NCBI GenBank assembly: GCA_030141605.1 | Contig: JAQGDQ010000631.1 | Coordinates: forward strand, 55,001-95,000 | DNA from: Tubiluchus corallicola | Lineage: Eukaryota > Priapulida > Priapulimorpha > Priapulimorphida > Tubiluchidae | DNA: 40,000 nt | Direction of reading: 5' to 3' | Shown here: positions 11,356-22,299 of the stretch, one piece after another | Numbering within the stretch: the first letter of the stretch is position 1 | Layout of the letters: each line of letters begins with the position of its first letter | Notes under the pieces: generated by a model | Told to the model about the DNA's origin: nothing | What the model saw: only the letters and a program-made list of their open reading frames with translations | Databases searched by the model: none | Made by a program: the position numbers and the translations under genes

Positions 11356-11657
11356 AACTTGCTGTACAATACTGACGGAAAATTAGACCGAATATTTTTA
11401 AGTCTAATTTTCCACCAAATATTTGCAAAGAATTTTATTTTCCCATTGTGTATATACGAAATTCAGAACGTTAGATTTACGGAAACTTAAAAAAAACAGC
11501 TTACCAACTTCAAATAAAAATGGTAAACAGCCTTTTTATACGTTTCCATAAATCTAACGCTCGGAATTTAGCATACACATAATCGGCAAATAAAATTCTT
11601 TGCGCGACTTAAAAATGTTCGGTTTAAAATTGCTGCAGTGTATTGTACAGCAAAGTT
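11356..11657. mobile_element. foldback (palindromic) element
   Basis: About 150 bp (11356-11505) is repeated in inverse orientation at about 11510-11657. Matching blocks are GCTGTACAATAC at both tips, GAATATTTTTAAGT versus GAACATTTTTAAGT, CAAAGAATTTTATTT, and GCGTTAGATTTA versus ACGTTAGATTTA near the centre. The transcript or single strand would fold into one long hairpin. No protein is encoded. It resembles foldback-type MITEs; I see no certain target duplication. Confidence 0.7.
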
Positions 11658-11965
11658 AACAATTATTCATCAATGAACGGCATTAATGAAACATGAAAAC
11701 ACTCTCGGTTGACGTGTACTGACACGATTGTTTACAAACTCTGAAATGTTTGCCGAGGAAATACCGCTGTACAGAACGTGCAGCTCAAAGTTCAAGTAAT
11801 TTAGACGTCAGATGTGTGTGGTACGTCCACTTTCGTACGTGGACAAGATGTGTTCCGTTTTATGCATTTTAGTTTTACGGTTGACAGAAACACAAACAAC
11901 GCTGCGATGTCTTAGGGAGAGTTTTAGAAAATCTCTCCGAAAATTTTAAATTTCCATGTGAACAT
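11658..11965. other. non-coding, no feature seen
   Basis: About 300 bp between the foldback element and the 72-bp array. No exon or repeat is recognisable. If the LRR gene has an upstream exon it could lie here or further upstream, but I cannot identify it. Confidence 0.35.
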
Positions 11966-11969
11966 GTGA

Positions 11970-12807
11970 TTACTGGTGCTCTGCGTTATTCGAAGTATTG
12001 ATTTTGCTTCAGTAGATAGTTTATATTGAGTTTTTCAATGATCACTAGTGCTTGGTGATCTTCAACGTATTGATTTTGCTTCAGTATGTAGTTTATATTG
12101 AGTTTTTCAATGATCACTAGTGCTTGGTGATCTTCAACGTATTGATTCTGCTTCAGCATGTAGTTTATATTGAGTTTTTCAATGATCACTGGTGCTTGGT
12201 GATCTTCAATGTATTGATTTTCCTTCAGTATGTAGCTTACATTGAATTTTTCAATGATCACTTGTGCTTGGTGTTATTCAATGTATTGATTTTGCTTCAG
12301 TATGCAGCTTATATTGAATTTTTCAATGATCACTTGTGCTTGGTGTTATTCAATGTATTGATTTTGCTTCAGTATGTAGCTTATATTGAATTTTTCAATG
12401 ATCACTTGTGCTTGGTGTTATTCAATGTATTGATTTTGCTTCAGTATGTAGCTTACATTGAATTTTTCAATGATCACTGGTGCTTGGTGTTCTTCGATGT
12501 ATTGATTTTGCTTCAGTATGTAGTTTATATTGAGTTTTTTAATTATCACTGGTGCTTGGTGTTCTTCGATGTATTGATTCTGCTTCAGTATGTTGTTTAT
12601 ATTGATTTTTTTAATGATCACTGGTGCTTTGATGCTTGGTATTCTTCGATGTATTGATTTTGCTTCAGTATGTAGCTTATATTGAGTTTTTTAATGATTA
12701 CTAGTGCTTGGTGTTCTTCGATGTATTGATTCTGCTTCAGTATGTTGTTTATATTGATTTTTTTAATGATCACTGGTGCTTGGTGTTCTTCGATGTATTG
12801 ATTTTGA
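11970..12807. repeat. 72-bp tandem array upstream of the LRR exon
   Basis: About 11.5 units of 72 bp, each containing ATTGATTTTGCTTCAGTATG, TAGTTTATATTGAGTTTTT, CAATGATCACT and GTGCTTGGTG. One unit at about 12627 has a 9-bp insertion. The 5' units carry GATCTTCAACGT, the middle ones GTTATTCAATGT and the 3' ones GTTCTTCGATGT, so homogenisation is local. Both strands have open frames (24-residue repeats), which follows from a unit divisible by three. The array ends about 150 bp before the splice acceptor at 12956 and is therefore probably intronic. Confidence 0.9.
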
Positions 12808-12934
12808 CTATGAAGCTACAGATGAACTACTCAAGTAAAAGACTAGTTTTAGTTGAACATAACTATAACTATGGCGTAGTTAGAACCCAGTTTCTCGGCT
12901 TTCATTTCAATGATTTTAGAATAAAATCTAACTG

Positions 12935-12956
12935 TTTTATCATGTTTTTGTTACAG
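12935..12956 (+). promoter_or_regulatory. 3' splice site before the LRR coding exon
   Basis: A pyrimidine-rich stretch (TTTTATC, then TTTTTG) ends in TTACAG at 12956, 22 bp before the chosen start codon. This predicts at least one upstream exon, which I could not locate. Confidence 0.6.
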
Positions 12957-12978
12957 ACGTGGACAAGCTTGTACGGAT

Positions 12979-14178
12979 ATGCCTGAATTTCGTCTAAACT
13001 TGGGACAAAGGGCTTGCTTCTTGGCGAGCAAACTTGTAGCTGTTCTTGTGTTTGTCCAAAGTGCTTCTACTTGCCCAGCCAATTGCAATTGTGAGGTGAA
13101 TGGCAACCTGAATTGTGTCAATGCAGATCTGGTGACCATACCGGCCATTCCGACCATGTACAAGAACGTGACTTTGACCGGAAACAGTATTAAGACAGTT
13201 CCACAGGATTCGTTCCACGGAAGAAGTTTAAACTACCTCAAACTGGACAACAACAGTATTCAATTTATTGAACCATTTGCCTTCCGTAGCCTTACAGAAA
13301 CAGGAGAATTGAGTTTAACTAACAATGAAATAATGGCGCTGGACCCCTCTTCTTTGGGTGGCATATATAAACTCAATAGGTTAGACCTGCGTTGGAATAA
13401 CATAAGTCATATCGGTCACGACTCCTTCATGGGCAGCAGAGATATCAGCAAAATTCTTCTTACGAATAACCCCATTCGGACAATCGACCACGGCGCATTT
13501 GCTGGACTGAATAACGTAGAAGACTTTCAAATTTCGGTTCCTTACTTGAAGGAGCTGAGCAAAGGAACGTTTGATAGAATGAGCGACATAGGAACGTTGG
13601 AGATAAGTAAAGGTGATGACCTTCGACTTGTGAGTAAGGCATTTAGTGGACTTTCGCACGTTGAAACGTTGATCATTGCAAACAGCAACATATCTAGCAT
13701 AAACCCGGAAGTGTTTGTCGGAATAACAGATGTTGATCGAGTATTGATCAGGGACTGTGTTATCGATCGAATCTATCCTAGAGCGTTTTCTGGAATGGGT
13801 AGTTCCGGTGACGTCGGGGCCCTGGAAATAGTATCGTCCGTCATAAAGCGAATTGACGTTGACGCTTTTGAGGACATCGGTACGAATACCCAAGTGATCA
13901 TCTCAAAGGGTGTCATCTATTCGCTACCAGGTGGCACTTTTAACTCTCCAAGCATGTTTGTAAGAGAAAACTACCTCCCCTGCAACTGTTTTAGCGAGAG
14001 ATTAAAAGCGGAGGATATCATACGCAGCAACAATTGGTGCGGTGACCATGCAGAGGGCGCTTCTCATCTTGGCCCGTCTGCAAAGTACACGTGTTCTTCA
14101 GCAGTGCGCCCTCTTGCGGACAGTTTATACTTATTGATTTTCCTCATTCTGACGACAGTGTTACGTCATAGTATGTGA
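12979..14178 (+). CDS. leucine-rich-repeat cell-surface protein, probably GPI-anchored
   Basis: This 399-residue protein has a hydrophobic signal segment at about residues 17-30. A cysteine-rich LRRNT cap follows with C32, C36, C38 and C46 (CxxxCxC pattern). About nine to ten leucine-rich repeats occupy residues 60-325, e.g. NYLKLDNNSIQFIEPFAF and KLNRLDLRWNNISHIGHDSF. An LRRCT cap has C335, C337, C354 and C372. A C-terminal hydrophobic run at 379-394 with only a short basic tail suits GPI attachment near the serines at 373-374. N-glycosylation sequons occur, e.g. NVT at 63 and NIS at 141. Such proteins act outside the cell in adhesion or receptor recognition. The frame stays open upstream to the acceptor at 12956, so a longer N-terminus from an earlier exon is possible, but the signal peptide supports this start. 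The exact family is not recognised. Confidence 0.85.
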   Translation: MPEFRLNLGQRACFLASKLVAVLVFVQSASTCPANCNCEVNGNLNCVNADLVTIPAIPTMYKNVTLTGNSIKTVPQDSFHGRSLNYLKLDNNSIQFIEPFAFRSLTETGELSLTNNEIMALDPSSLGGIYKLNRLDLRWNNISHIGHDSFMGSRDISKILLTNNPIRTIDHGAFAGLNNVEDFQISVPYLKELSKGTFDRMSDIGTLEISKGDDLRLVSKAFSGLSHVETLIIANSNISSINPEVFVGITDVDRVLIRDCVIDRIYPRAFSGMGSSGDVGALEIVSSVIKRIDVDAFEDIGTNTQVIISKGVIYSLPGGTFNSPSMFVRENYLPCNCFSERLKAEDIIRSNNWCGDHAEGASHLGPSAKYTCSSAVRPLADSLYLLIFLILTTVLRHSM

Positions 14179-14279
14179 AAGAAACAAGCATACTAAAATG
14201 CAGATGAAATTGTGCAATGTTTCATAACTTATGAAAACGAGTAACTAATTTTTTTGAATCAATGTTGTAATCTGTTTGG

Positions 14280-14285
14280 AATAAA
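14280..14285 (+). terminator. polyadenylation signal of the LRR gene
   Basis: AATAAA lies about 100 bp after the LRR stop codon, in AT-rich sequence. It is the first canonical signal downstream, so the 3' UTR is probably short. Confidence 0.6.
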
Positions 14286-14449
14286 ACAAATATTGTGTAA
14301 ATGTGAGGCAAAGGTGTTTCCTTACACAAAGCTAAATCACTGCTGCATGTTATACTTGAAACTGTATTCTGTGCAGATGGAGGTTGCACAAGCATTGAGG
14401 GTAGTTGGGCGAAAGATTGCATTTCCCCACGCACAAGAAATTGGTACTT

Positions 14450-14800
14450 GAAGATGATTTTAGGATTAAGGTTAGGTTGGATTAGGGATAGGTTTAGTGT
14501 TAGGGTTAGGGTTAGTGTTAGAGTTAGGGTTAGGATTAGGGTTGGAATCAGAGTTAGGACTAGAATAGGGTTAGGGTTAAGCTTAGGGTTAGGTTTAGTG
14601 TCAGGGTTAGGGTTAAGGTTGGGGTTCGGGTTAGAGTTGGGGTCCGAGTTAGTGGGATAGGTTTAGAGTTAGGGTTAGGCTTAACGTTGGGGTTGGGGTT
14701 GGGATAAGTGCTGGGTAGGATAGGGATAGGGTTAGGATTGGATTATGGTTGGGGTTAGGGTTGGGTTTGGTTAGGGTTAAGGTCAGGGTATCTAACTTGA
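14450..14800 (+). repeat. degenerate telomere-like (TTAGGG)n tract
   Basis: About 350 bp rich in GGGTTA units, mixed with GTGTTA, GAGTTA, GGATTA and GGGTTGG variants. Pure runs are short (two to four units). It lies immediately before the 67-bp array. The unit matches the vertebrate and general metazoan telomere repeat; decay of the array suggests an old interstitial insertion. The frame at 14448-14660 (Arg/Val/Leu repeats) is an artefact. Confidence 0.85.
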
Positions 14801-14835
14801 GTGAGAGAATATAACTTTTTCCATTATTTCAGAAA

Positions 14836-16665
14836 GACTGCAATTAAAGAGTTACTGTAGTTAAAGAAACTGCGATTAAATTTACTTTAGTTAAAGAAAC
14901 TGCTATTAAAGTAACTTTTGCTGTTACTTAGTTAAAGAAACTGCAATTAAAGTTCTGTACTTGAGTAAGCAACATAAACTTTTGCTCCGTTACTTCAGTT
15001 AAAGAAACTGCAATTAAAGTTCTGCACTTGAGTGAGCAACATAAACTTTTGCTCCGTTACTTCAGTTAAAGAAACTGCAATTAAAGTTACTTTAGTTAAA
15101 GAAACTGCAATTAAAGTTACTTTAGTTAAAGAAACTGCAATTAAAGTTATTTTAGTTAAAGAAACTGCAATTAAAGTTCTGCACTTGAGTAAGCAACATA
15201 AACTTTTGCTCCGTTACTTCAGTTAAAGAAACTGCAATTAAAGTTCTGCACTTGAGTAAGCAACATAAACTTTTGCTCTGTTACTTCAGTTAAAGAAACT
15301 GCAATTAAAGTTATTTTAGTTAAAGAAACTGCAATTAAAGTTCTGCACTTGAGTAAGCAACATAAACTTTTGCTCCGTTACTTCAGTTAAAGAAACTGCA
15401 ATTAAAGTTCTGCATTTGAGTAAGCAACATAAACTTTTTCCGTTACTTCAGTTAAAGAAACTGCAATTAAAGTTCTGCACTTGAGTAAGCAACATAAACT
15501 TTTGCTCCGTTACTTCAGTTAAAGAAATAATTAAAGTTCTGTACTTGAGTAAGCAACATAAACTTTTTCCGTTACTTCAGTTAAAGAAACTGCAATTAAA
15601 GTTACTTTAGTTAAAGAAACTGCAATTAAAGTTACTTTAGTTAAAGAAACTGCAATTAAAGTTTTGATTAAGCTGCAATTAAAGTTCTGCACTTGAGTAA
15701 GCAACATAAACTTTTGCTTCGTTACTTCAGTTAAAGAAACTGCAATTAAAGTTCTGCACTTGAGTAAACAATGTAAATTTCTGCTTCTTTACTTCAGTTA
15801 AAGAAACTGCAATTAAAGTTCTGCACTTGAGTAAGCAACATAAACTTTTGCTTCGTTACTTCAGTTAAAGAAACTGCAATTAAAGTTCTGCACTTGAGTA
15901 AGCAACATAAACTTTTGCTCCGTTACTTCAGTTAAAGAAACGCAATTAAAGTTCTGCACTTGAGTAAGCAACATAAACTTTTGCTCCGATAATTCAGTTA
16001 AAGAAACTGCAATTAAAGTTCTGCACTTGAGTGAGCAACATAAACTTTTGCTCCGTTACTTCAGTTAAAGAAACGCAATTAAAGTTCTGCACCTGAGTAA
16101 GCAACATAAACTTTTGCTCCGATAATTCAGTTAAAGAAACTGCAATTAAAGTTCTGCACTTGAGTAAGCAACATAAACTTTTGCTCCGTTACTTCAGTTA
16201 AAGAAACGCAATTAAAGTTCTGCACTTGAGTAAGCAACATAAACTTTTGCATCGTTACTTCAGTTAAAGAAACTGCAATTAAAGTTCTGTACTTGAGTGA
16301 GCAACATAAACTTTTGCTTCGTACTTCAGTTAAAGAAACTGCAATTAAAGTTCAGTACTTGAGTAAGCAACATAAACTTTTGCTTCTTTACTTCAGTTAA
16401 AGAAACTGCAATTAAAGTTCTGCACTTGAGTAAGCAACATAAACTTTTGCTTCGTTACTTTAGTTAAAGAAACTGCAATTAAAGTTCTGCACTTGAGTAA
16501 GCAACATAAACTTTTGCTTCGTTACTTTAGTTAAAGAAACTGCAATTAAAGTTCTGCACTTGAGTAAGCAACATAAACTTTTGCTTCGTTACTTCAGTTA
16601 AAGAAACTGCAATTAAAGTTCTGCACTTGAGTGAGCAACATAAACTTTTGCTCATTTATGTCAAT
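14836..16665 (+). repeat. 67-bp tandem array with 30-bp short variants
   Basis: The full unit contains TTAAAGAAACTGCAATTAAA, GTTCTGCACTTGAGTAAGCA and ACATAAACTTTTGCTCCGTT plus ACTTCAG. A shortened 30-bp form, in which TTAAAGAAACTGCAATTAAA is followed directly by GTTACTTTAG, occurs in runs at about 15068-15165 and 15583-15660. Some units lack two or more bases (AAACGCAATT). The array holds roughly 25 units. Confidence 0.95.
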
Positions 16666-16900
16666 TAAAGAAATACAAAAAATGACTCACTTTTTCTACT
16701 GACAGATGGCGCCACAAGCTGATTAGCCCGGTCAAACCGCTCTTTGGGAAGCTGCAATTAATATTCCGAACTCGAGATTTAAGCAAACTTTGACTATGTG
16801 GGCATTTTCTTGAATTAAGAATGCCAATAAAAGCGTTATATTCGTTATTGAAATTGGCGCTTGCATTTTCTACTGGTAGATGGCGCCACTTAACCAGAGT
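16666..16900 (+). repeat. diverged flank of the 67-bp array with AGATGGCGCCAC pair
   Basis: A weak copy of the array unit (CTGCAATTAATATTCCGAAC) lies at 16750. TTTTCTACTG followed by an AGATGGCGCCAC motif appears at about 16690-16713 and again at about 16867-16890, roughly 177 bp apart. This suggests that the 67-bp array arose from part of a longer ancestral unit. Confidence 0.55.
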
Positions 16901-17729
16901 GACTAACTCACTAAACTTGCTTTTCGCCTTCAGTGTTTTTGCTTCAAATCACTGCATTAAGTTCCTACTGTCTTTCTAAGACGAAACTACAAAGATCCGA
17001 CTTCATAATTTGATATTTTTTAAAAAAACTTAAATTCCATTGCTTATAATCATACATATGGTTTTAAATAGAATACATGGCGTCTAAATCCTTGTAGTTG
17101 AGCTAAATCTGTTATTCCTAATAAGTTTTTCTATTATGTGTAAATTAAATTCACTAATAATTTCAACTGATGCTACCGCCACTACTAAATACTATATAAA
17201 TTAAATACTAATGAGCAATTCACAGTGAATCCGGTTATTACAATGCCTCATTTATATATATATATATATATACAGATAATTTGCGTCACGCTATACAAAT
17301 TCTTCAGTAAGCATTGCAGCTTAAATGTAGGTTATGCAGGTAAGGTACACATTTTGTATATCTTTACACTTTAATATTATGCAATAATGAACGCTAATCC
17401 TAAAGAATTTTAAGATACTTTTCTTTCAACTCTTTTCTTTTCATAACTAAACATACATGTTTATCCACTTTTGCTAGCTACAAGCGGAAAATTAATTTTT
17501 TTTCTTCCTTTGGCTCTAGGTCCTCATAAAATTAATTTTAAATGCGTAATGGTTAAATTATTATAAGATAGTCACGTGTGTCTCTTCTTTCCCATTATTG
17601 AACATTATTTTATTATGAACTAACACATTCGTATAATAATTCAATTTTCATTCGTCCTAAATGCAAAATCTCATAATTTTTAATTACTTGGTACATGCGC
17701 ATTAACTAATTAATTATATTAGTAACAAT
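16901..17729. other. non-coding, no feature seen
   Basis: AT-rich sequence containing a short (TA)n run near 17254-17270. I see no exon or dispersed repeat. Confidence 0.4.
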
Positions 17730-17997
<268 letters not shown>

Positions 17998-19229
17998 AAT
18001 GCAACAGAAACATTACCTTGTATACAAAAGATAGCATTGACAAAAACAGTCTGTTTTATGTAAAATAATAGATAGCATCGCAGTAGCGTAATAACTAAAA
18101 ATATTGTCATTAATTAAAGTAATTAAAACCTAATTAATGAAAATATATAAAAGTATTAATAAAAGAAATTACAAAGTAATTCAAATGTACATTATTAGTC
18201 TTCGAATCACGTGCAAGTAAGAAATCAAATACTTCACTTACTGTTTATCATAATTGTCCTCTCGTCAGGGAATTCAACCGATTAACCGTGTAAAATCAAT
18301 TAATCACGTGGCAATCTAATCTAATTTAATCTTTTTTTATTTATCTTGCAATACATATAGAATTATATTAAATTAATTTGAAAAAAATGTGAAGAAACGT
18401 CAGCGAAAGACCAATTTGTCATTTAGTCTGCAGACCTTTGGTTAGTGATGAACATTTTTATAAGCACTGTGCTACAGTGAATTAATGTTGATTCTGCCTG
18501 TAATTAGGATGTAATTCTTACAAATTAAATAATATTATATTAAATTTATATGTTTATAACGTTTTCCCGGACCCAACTCGCGATTTTTTCGAAATTTTTG
18601 TCAAACAACCTGCAGAAAAAACGTTCTAGCGGCGCCTGGTGGGACTCCCGGAAGGAGATATATAGCTCATCAGAAAGAGGAAGAACAGGGCTACGCGATG
18701 GTGTGGGCTATATTTTAGGACACGTCCACCAAGAGGAGTGCCGACGAGTTAATTAGATGTTCTATTTTCGGCAATTTTCGCTTGGAAAACTGCTGACGCA
18801 ATGCCATTGTTCTGACGTCATCCATTATACTCTGCCTATAACTTTAATTCAGTAAAACCTGCTGCTACTGGCTTTGCGTTATAAGTGAGGACTGTGTAGG
18901 ATGTTCGCTTATTATTGTGATAAGTATATTTATACGCAAAATTTATACGCTAAAATTGCTAGTTAGACATTAATACAATTCACACGCAGTAATAATAAAT
19001 GTATCATAAAACAATTACAGCAGAACTGAAAATAAAAAGTCTGTCAACGGAAACGTAAGAACAATGGCAACTGAAATATACTTCTTGACACAGGCAAAAT
19101 TTTTGCCGGTCATAAAAATAAATTATCATTCAAATAATGGAACTGAATATCAGCTGTATCTAAATTTGGTGTATTAAATTGGGTATTAATCTTCATACAT
19201 AGAGAAGTTGTAAAATATCAGTATTTTTT
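17998..19229. other. non-coding; one GC-richer patch
   Basis: This is AT-rich except for about 18560-18760, where a frame (18550-18756) encodes a basic, serine-rich peptide with no recognisable domain. A CRE palindrome TGACGTCA lies at 18813-18820. The patch could be an old element or an exon, but no splice sites or homology support an exon. Confidence 0.3.
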
Positions 19230-19230
19230 C

Positions 19231-19421
19231 AGTTATGATAGCAGTATGTATTCATATCAAACTCGACAATAGCACAAATTCCATGTTCCTAAGTGCAGAA
19301 CAAACGTTATGAAACATTCTGTCATGTATAATGGTGCTGTAATGTGGAATAAAATACCCAGTAAAATAAAACAAGCCAGTAATGTAAATAAATTTAAGAA
19401 ACTTTTAAAAAACATTTACTA
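19231..19421 (+). pseudogene. LINE reverse transcriptase C-terminal fragment
   Basis: One frame reads YSYQTRQ, a TAG stop, HKFHVPKCRTNVMKHS, then GAVMWNKIPSKIKQASNV and NKFKKLLKNIY before TAG at 19419-19421. This is the hallmark C-terminus of CR1/L2/RTE-like reverse transcriptases: YxTR, then a R-T-N block, then G-x-x-x-W-N, then a Lys/Leu helix. The in-frame stop at 19270-19272 and the missing catalytic domain show a dead, 5'-truncated copy. It is a different, diverged family from the fragment at 9240. Confidence 0.65.
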
Positions 19422-19442
19422 GAAAATAAATGATGTAAGATG

Positions 19443-19709
19443 TCATATTATATTATATTATATTATATTATATTATATTATATTATATTATATTATATTA
19501 TATTATATTATATTATATTATATTATATTATATTATATTATATTATATTATATTATATTATATTATATTATATTATATTATATTATATTATATTATATTA
19601 TATTATATTATATTATATTATATTATATTATATTATATTATATTATATTATATTATATTATATTATATTATATTATATTATATTATATTATATTATATTA
19701 TATTATATT
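19443..19709 (+). repeat. (TATTA)n microsatellite in a LINE 3' UTR
   Basis: About 53 perfect pentanucleotide units. Sequence after it (to about 19942, ending ATAAATAAAATACAATAAAA) looks like the remaining 3' UTR and polyadenylation region of the LINE, so the tract probably expanded inside the UTR and is not its tail. The long open frame is an artefact. Confidence 0.95.
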
Positions 19710-19942
19710 TCATATGATGATAATTTTTTATCATAATTATACAATTTTATTGTACTAATCAAGTTTTAATCTATTTGCACCTATTTGCGTGTTTATATTG
19801 TACTAACCATATACTATGTATTTTCTACTTTTAGCAGTAATTTTACTTTCTGTACATAGTCGACATGTTTACGATGTTTTTAATGGACATACTGATGTTT
19901 AACTTCAGTTCATAGATGGATTATAAATAAAATACAATAAAA

Positions 19943-20600
19943 AGTGAATAGAATAATTTACGTAATAAAAGCTGATTATGGGGGGGGGGGGGAAGCTGGA
20001 ATCCAAAAATTACATTGCAAAAAATATTGTAAATTGTGTTTTATAATCATACATAAGCAAGCGAATGAGTAATGGAGCAACTTCCCTGTCTGGGTCTAAA
20101 GACCACCACAACATGACCCTTACAGATGACAGAAAGGGTTTGAGATACCAAATTGACAACATTGACAAGAAGTTGCAAATTTATTGAACTACAAAATGAG
20201 CAGCTTTAGTCCACGTGATTCTTAGATCTAGCAGCAGTTAGATAAAAGCAACGAAAAAATAAACTGAAACACTGGCAAATCTAATACGCCACAAGTACTT
20301 CGCGCGAGAAAGCATATAAATGCCTAACGAGAACCTAGAGAAATTGAATAGAACTAGAGACTACATTGATAAGAGAATTTTCAGATGAGTTACATATACA
20401 GCAGAGACGTTTTTCCCCGAGCTTCTTATCTGTGTAATTTTCTACGTGGAAATAGTTTTGCTGGAAGAACATTCAAAGGTGTTTCTATTCCTGCAATTTT
20501 GTCATGACAATTCTATTTCATTGAGCGTACATTCAGTTTTTTTACTGTAAAAACGGCCATTTGCGTATTCTGGGCAAGTGATATAAAAATTATACATCTT
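19943..20600. other. non-coding; G12 homopolymer
   Basis: A run of 12 G lies at 19981-19992. No exon or transposon end is supported in the rest. Confidence 0.4.
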
Positions 20601-20899
20601 TGCCGTCAGCATCAATTCATTATCATGTCATCACCAGCACCATTGTAATCAACATTAATATCACCATCGTGGTCATCATCATTATCGTCGTCTCGCATCC
20701 GTTTGCTTCTCTCCATTTAACGTAATTTCTTTTTGTTTATGTGATTAGTTCAGTCTTACCCATATTGAGCATTGCTTATAAGTTAATTTGTACTGCTACC
20801 CTCATAGCATTGCAATGCATTGTTAATTTGTAATTGTATAACTTGTATAATATAGCTCTATGTAAATTAAACATACACTGTGGTCGTTTCTTCTCCTCT

Positions 20900-21640
20900 T
20901 TTCCTTCTTCCTATCCCTAATCTTACTATTTTTTTTTCAATTCCATCATTGCCTCTAACCCTAACCATCCTTTCATTCACTCATCCTTCCCTCCCTTCCT
21001 TCTTCCTATCCCTAATCTTACTATTTTTTCCATTCCATCATGTTTACTAACCCTAACCATTCTTTCATTCACTCATCCTCCCCTCCCTTCCTTCTTCCTA
21101 TCCCTAATCTTACTATTTTTTTTTCAATTCCATCATTGCCTCTAACCCTAACCATCCTTTCATTCACTCATCCTTCCCTCCCTTCCTTCTTCCTATCCCT
21201 AATCTTACTATTTTTTCCATTCCATCATGTTTACTAACCCTAACCATTCTTTCATTCACTCATCCTCCCCTCCCTTCCTTCTTCCTATCCCTAATCTTAC
21301 TATTTTTTCCATTCCATCATGTCTACTGACTCTAACCATTCTTTCATTCACTCATCCTCCCCTCCCTTCCTTCTTCCTATCCCTAATCTTACTATTTTTT
21401 TTTCAATTCCATCATTGCCTCTAACCCTAACCATCCTTTCATTCACTCATCCTTCCCTCCCTTCCTTCTTCCTATCCCTAATCTTACTATTTTTTCCATT
21501 CCATCATGTCTACTAACCCTAACCATTCTTTCATTCACTCATCCTTCCCTCCCTTCCTTCTTCCTATCCCTAATCTTACTATTTTTTTCCATTCCATCAT
21601 GTCTACTAACCCTAACCATTCTTTCATTCACTCATTTGTG
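20900..21640 (+). repeat. 93-95 bp C/T-rich minisatellite, about 8 units
   Basis: Units contain TTCCTATCCCTAATCTTACT, a T-run, CATTCCATCAT, CTAACCCTAACCAT, and CTTTCATTCACTCATCC followed by CCTCCCTTCC. Two alternating forms (with GCCTCTAACCC or GTTTACTAACCC) create a 187-bp higher-order period. The matching element at about 22375-22470 has a single unit. Frames at 21040, 21227 and 21319 are repeats of each other and are not genes. Confidence 0.9.
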
Positions 21641-21815
21641 CCACCCTAACAAGCCAAGCTTTCAAGGTGTCATACAGCAACTCTTTTATTTGGTTAATTT
21701 GACTTCATCAACGTTTTTTTACCTATACTGTTTCTTTTTGTTTCAATAATATTGTATGTTGATGTATTGTATATGTATTGCTGGAGTAAATAAATTGATT
21801 GATTGATTGATTTTC
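21640..21815 (+). mobile_element. LINE-like 3' end with (ATTG)n tail
   Basis: A UTR-like segment ends GGAGTAAATAAATTGATTGA with about four ATTG units. It matches the recurrent AATAAA-plus-tetranucleotide ending of non-LTR elements in this window. It interrupts the dispersed element described at 20605-21850. Confidence 0.45.
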
Positions 21816-22299
21816 TTGTATTGTGCTAAACGGATGAATAAATAAATCTAAATTTATTTCAAATGAAACCAATACAAGCTGTAGGTAGGCAATTAACTTA
21901 GTACACTACAGTGTATGTATAAATGTAACAAACACGTACTATTATATGCTTTATTATATACAGTAAAAATTCAATTTTAAATCTGGGACGAGGTGAATGT
22001 GTTGACCTCAAAACAGTGACGGCCAAAGTACTTTCCCCTGGGGCTCCAAACTACCTAGAGTTGGAGCTGGTTATAGTTATATAAGCTGTATAGTTGTGTA
22101 GTTTCATTGAAAAGATGAATATTTTTGTATTCTTTCTGATTTCTGTCCCAACCTTCATTATAGGTCTCTTAATGAGCAGTTCGTGTTTTTAAATGCGTCA
22201 CAAGATGCAGAAGTTGTTCAAATTAGTGTCAAGTTTTTGCACTAGAAAATACGTGAAGATGGACTCGACAGAGATAACTCACTGCCTGATTGACTGACT

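Larger units (their letters stand above)
20605..21850 (+). mobile_element. dispersed retroposon-like element, + copy with expanded minisatellite
   Basis: Sequence from about 20605 to 20990 matches, in inverse orientation, 22375-22750. Shared landmarks are TCGTCTCGCATCCGTTTGCT, CATATTGAGCATTGCTTATA and CATTGCAATGCATTG. Both copies also share the ending TTTTCTTGTATTGTGCTAAA plus GGATGAATAAATAAAT (21812-21848 here). In this copy the C/T-rich segment is expanded to about eight units and a LINE-like 3' end (about 21640-21812) lies between the array and the shared ending. No protein domain is visible. Confidence 0.6.

Noticed and set aside
12124-12657. Hydrophobic 24-residue repeat protein on + and a matching - strand frame
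   Set aside because: Both are read-throughs of the 72-bp array. There is no start context and no conserved flanking domain, and the array is probably intronic.
13381-13893. 170-residue - strand frame inside the LRR exon
   Set aside because: It is a shadow of the + strand coding sequence and shows no domain or signal.
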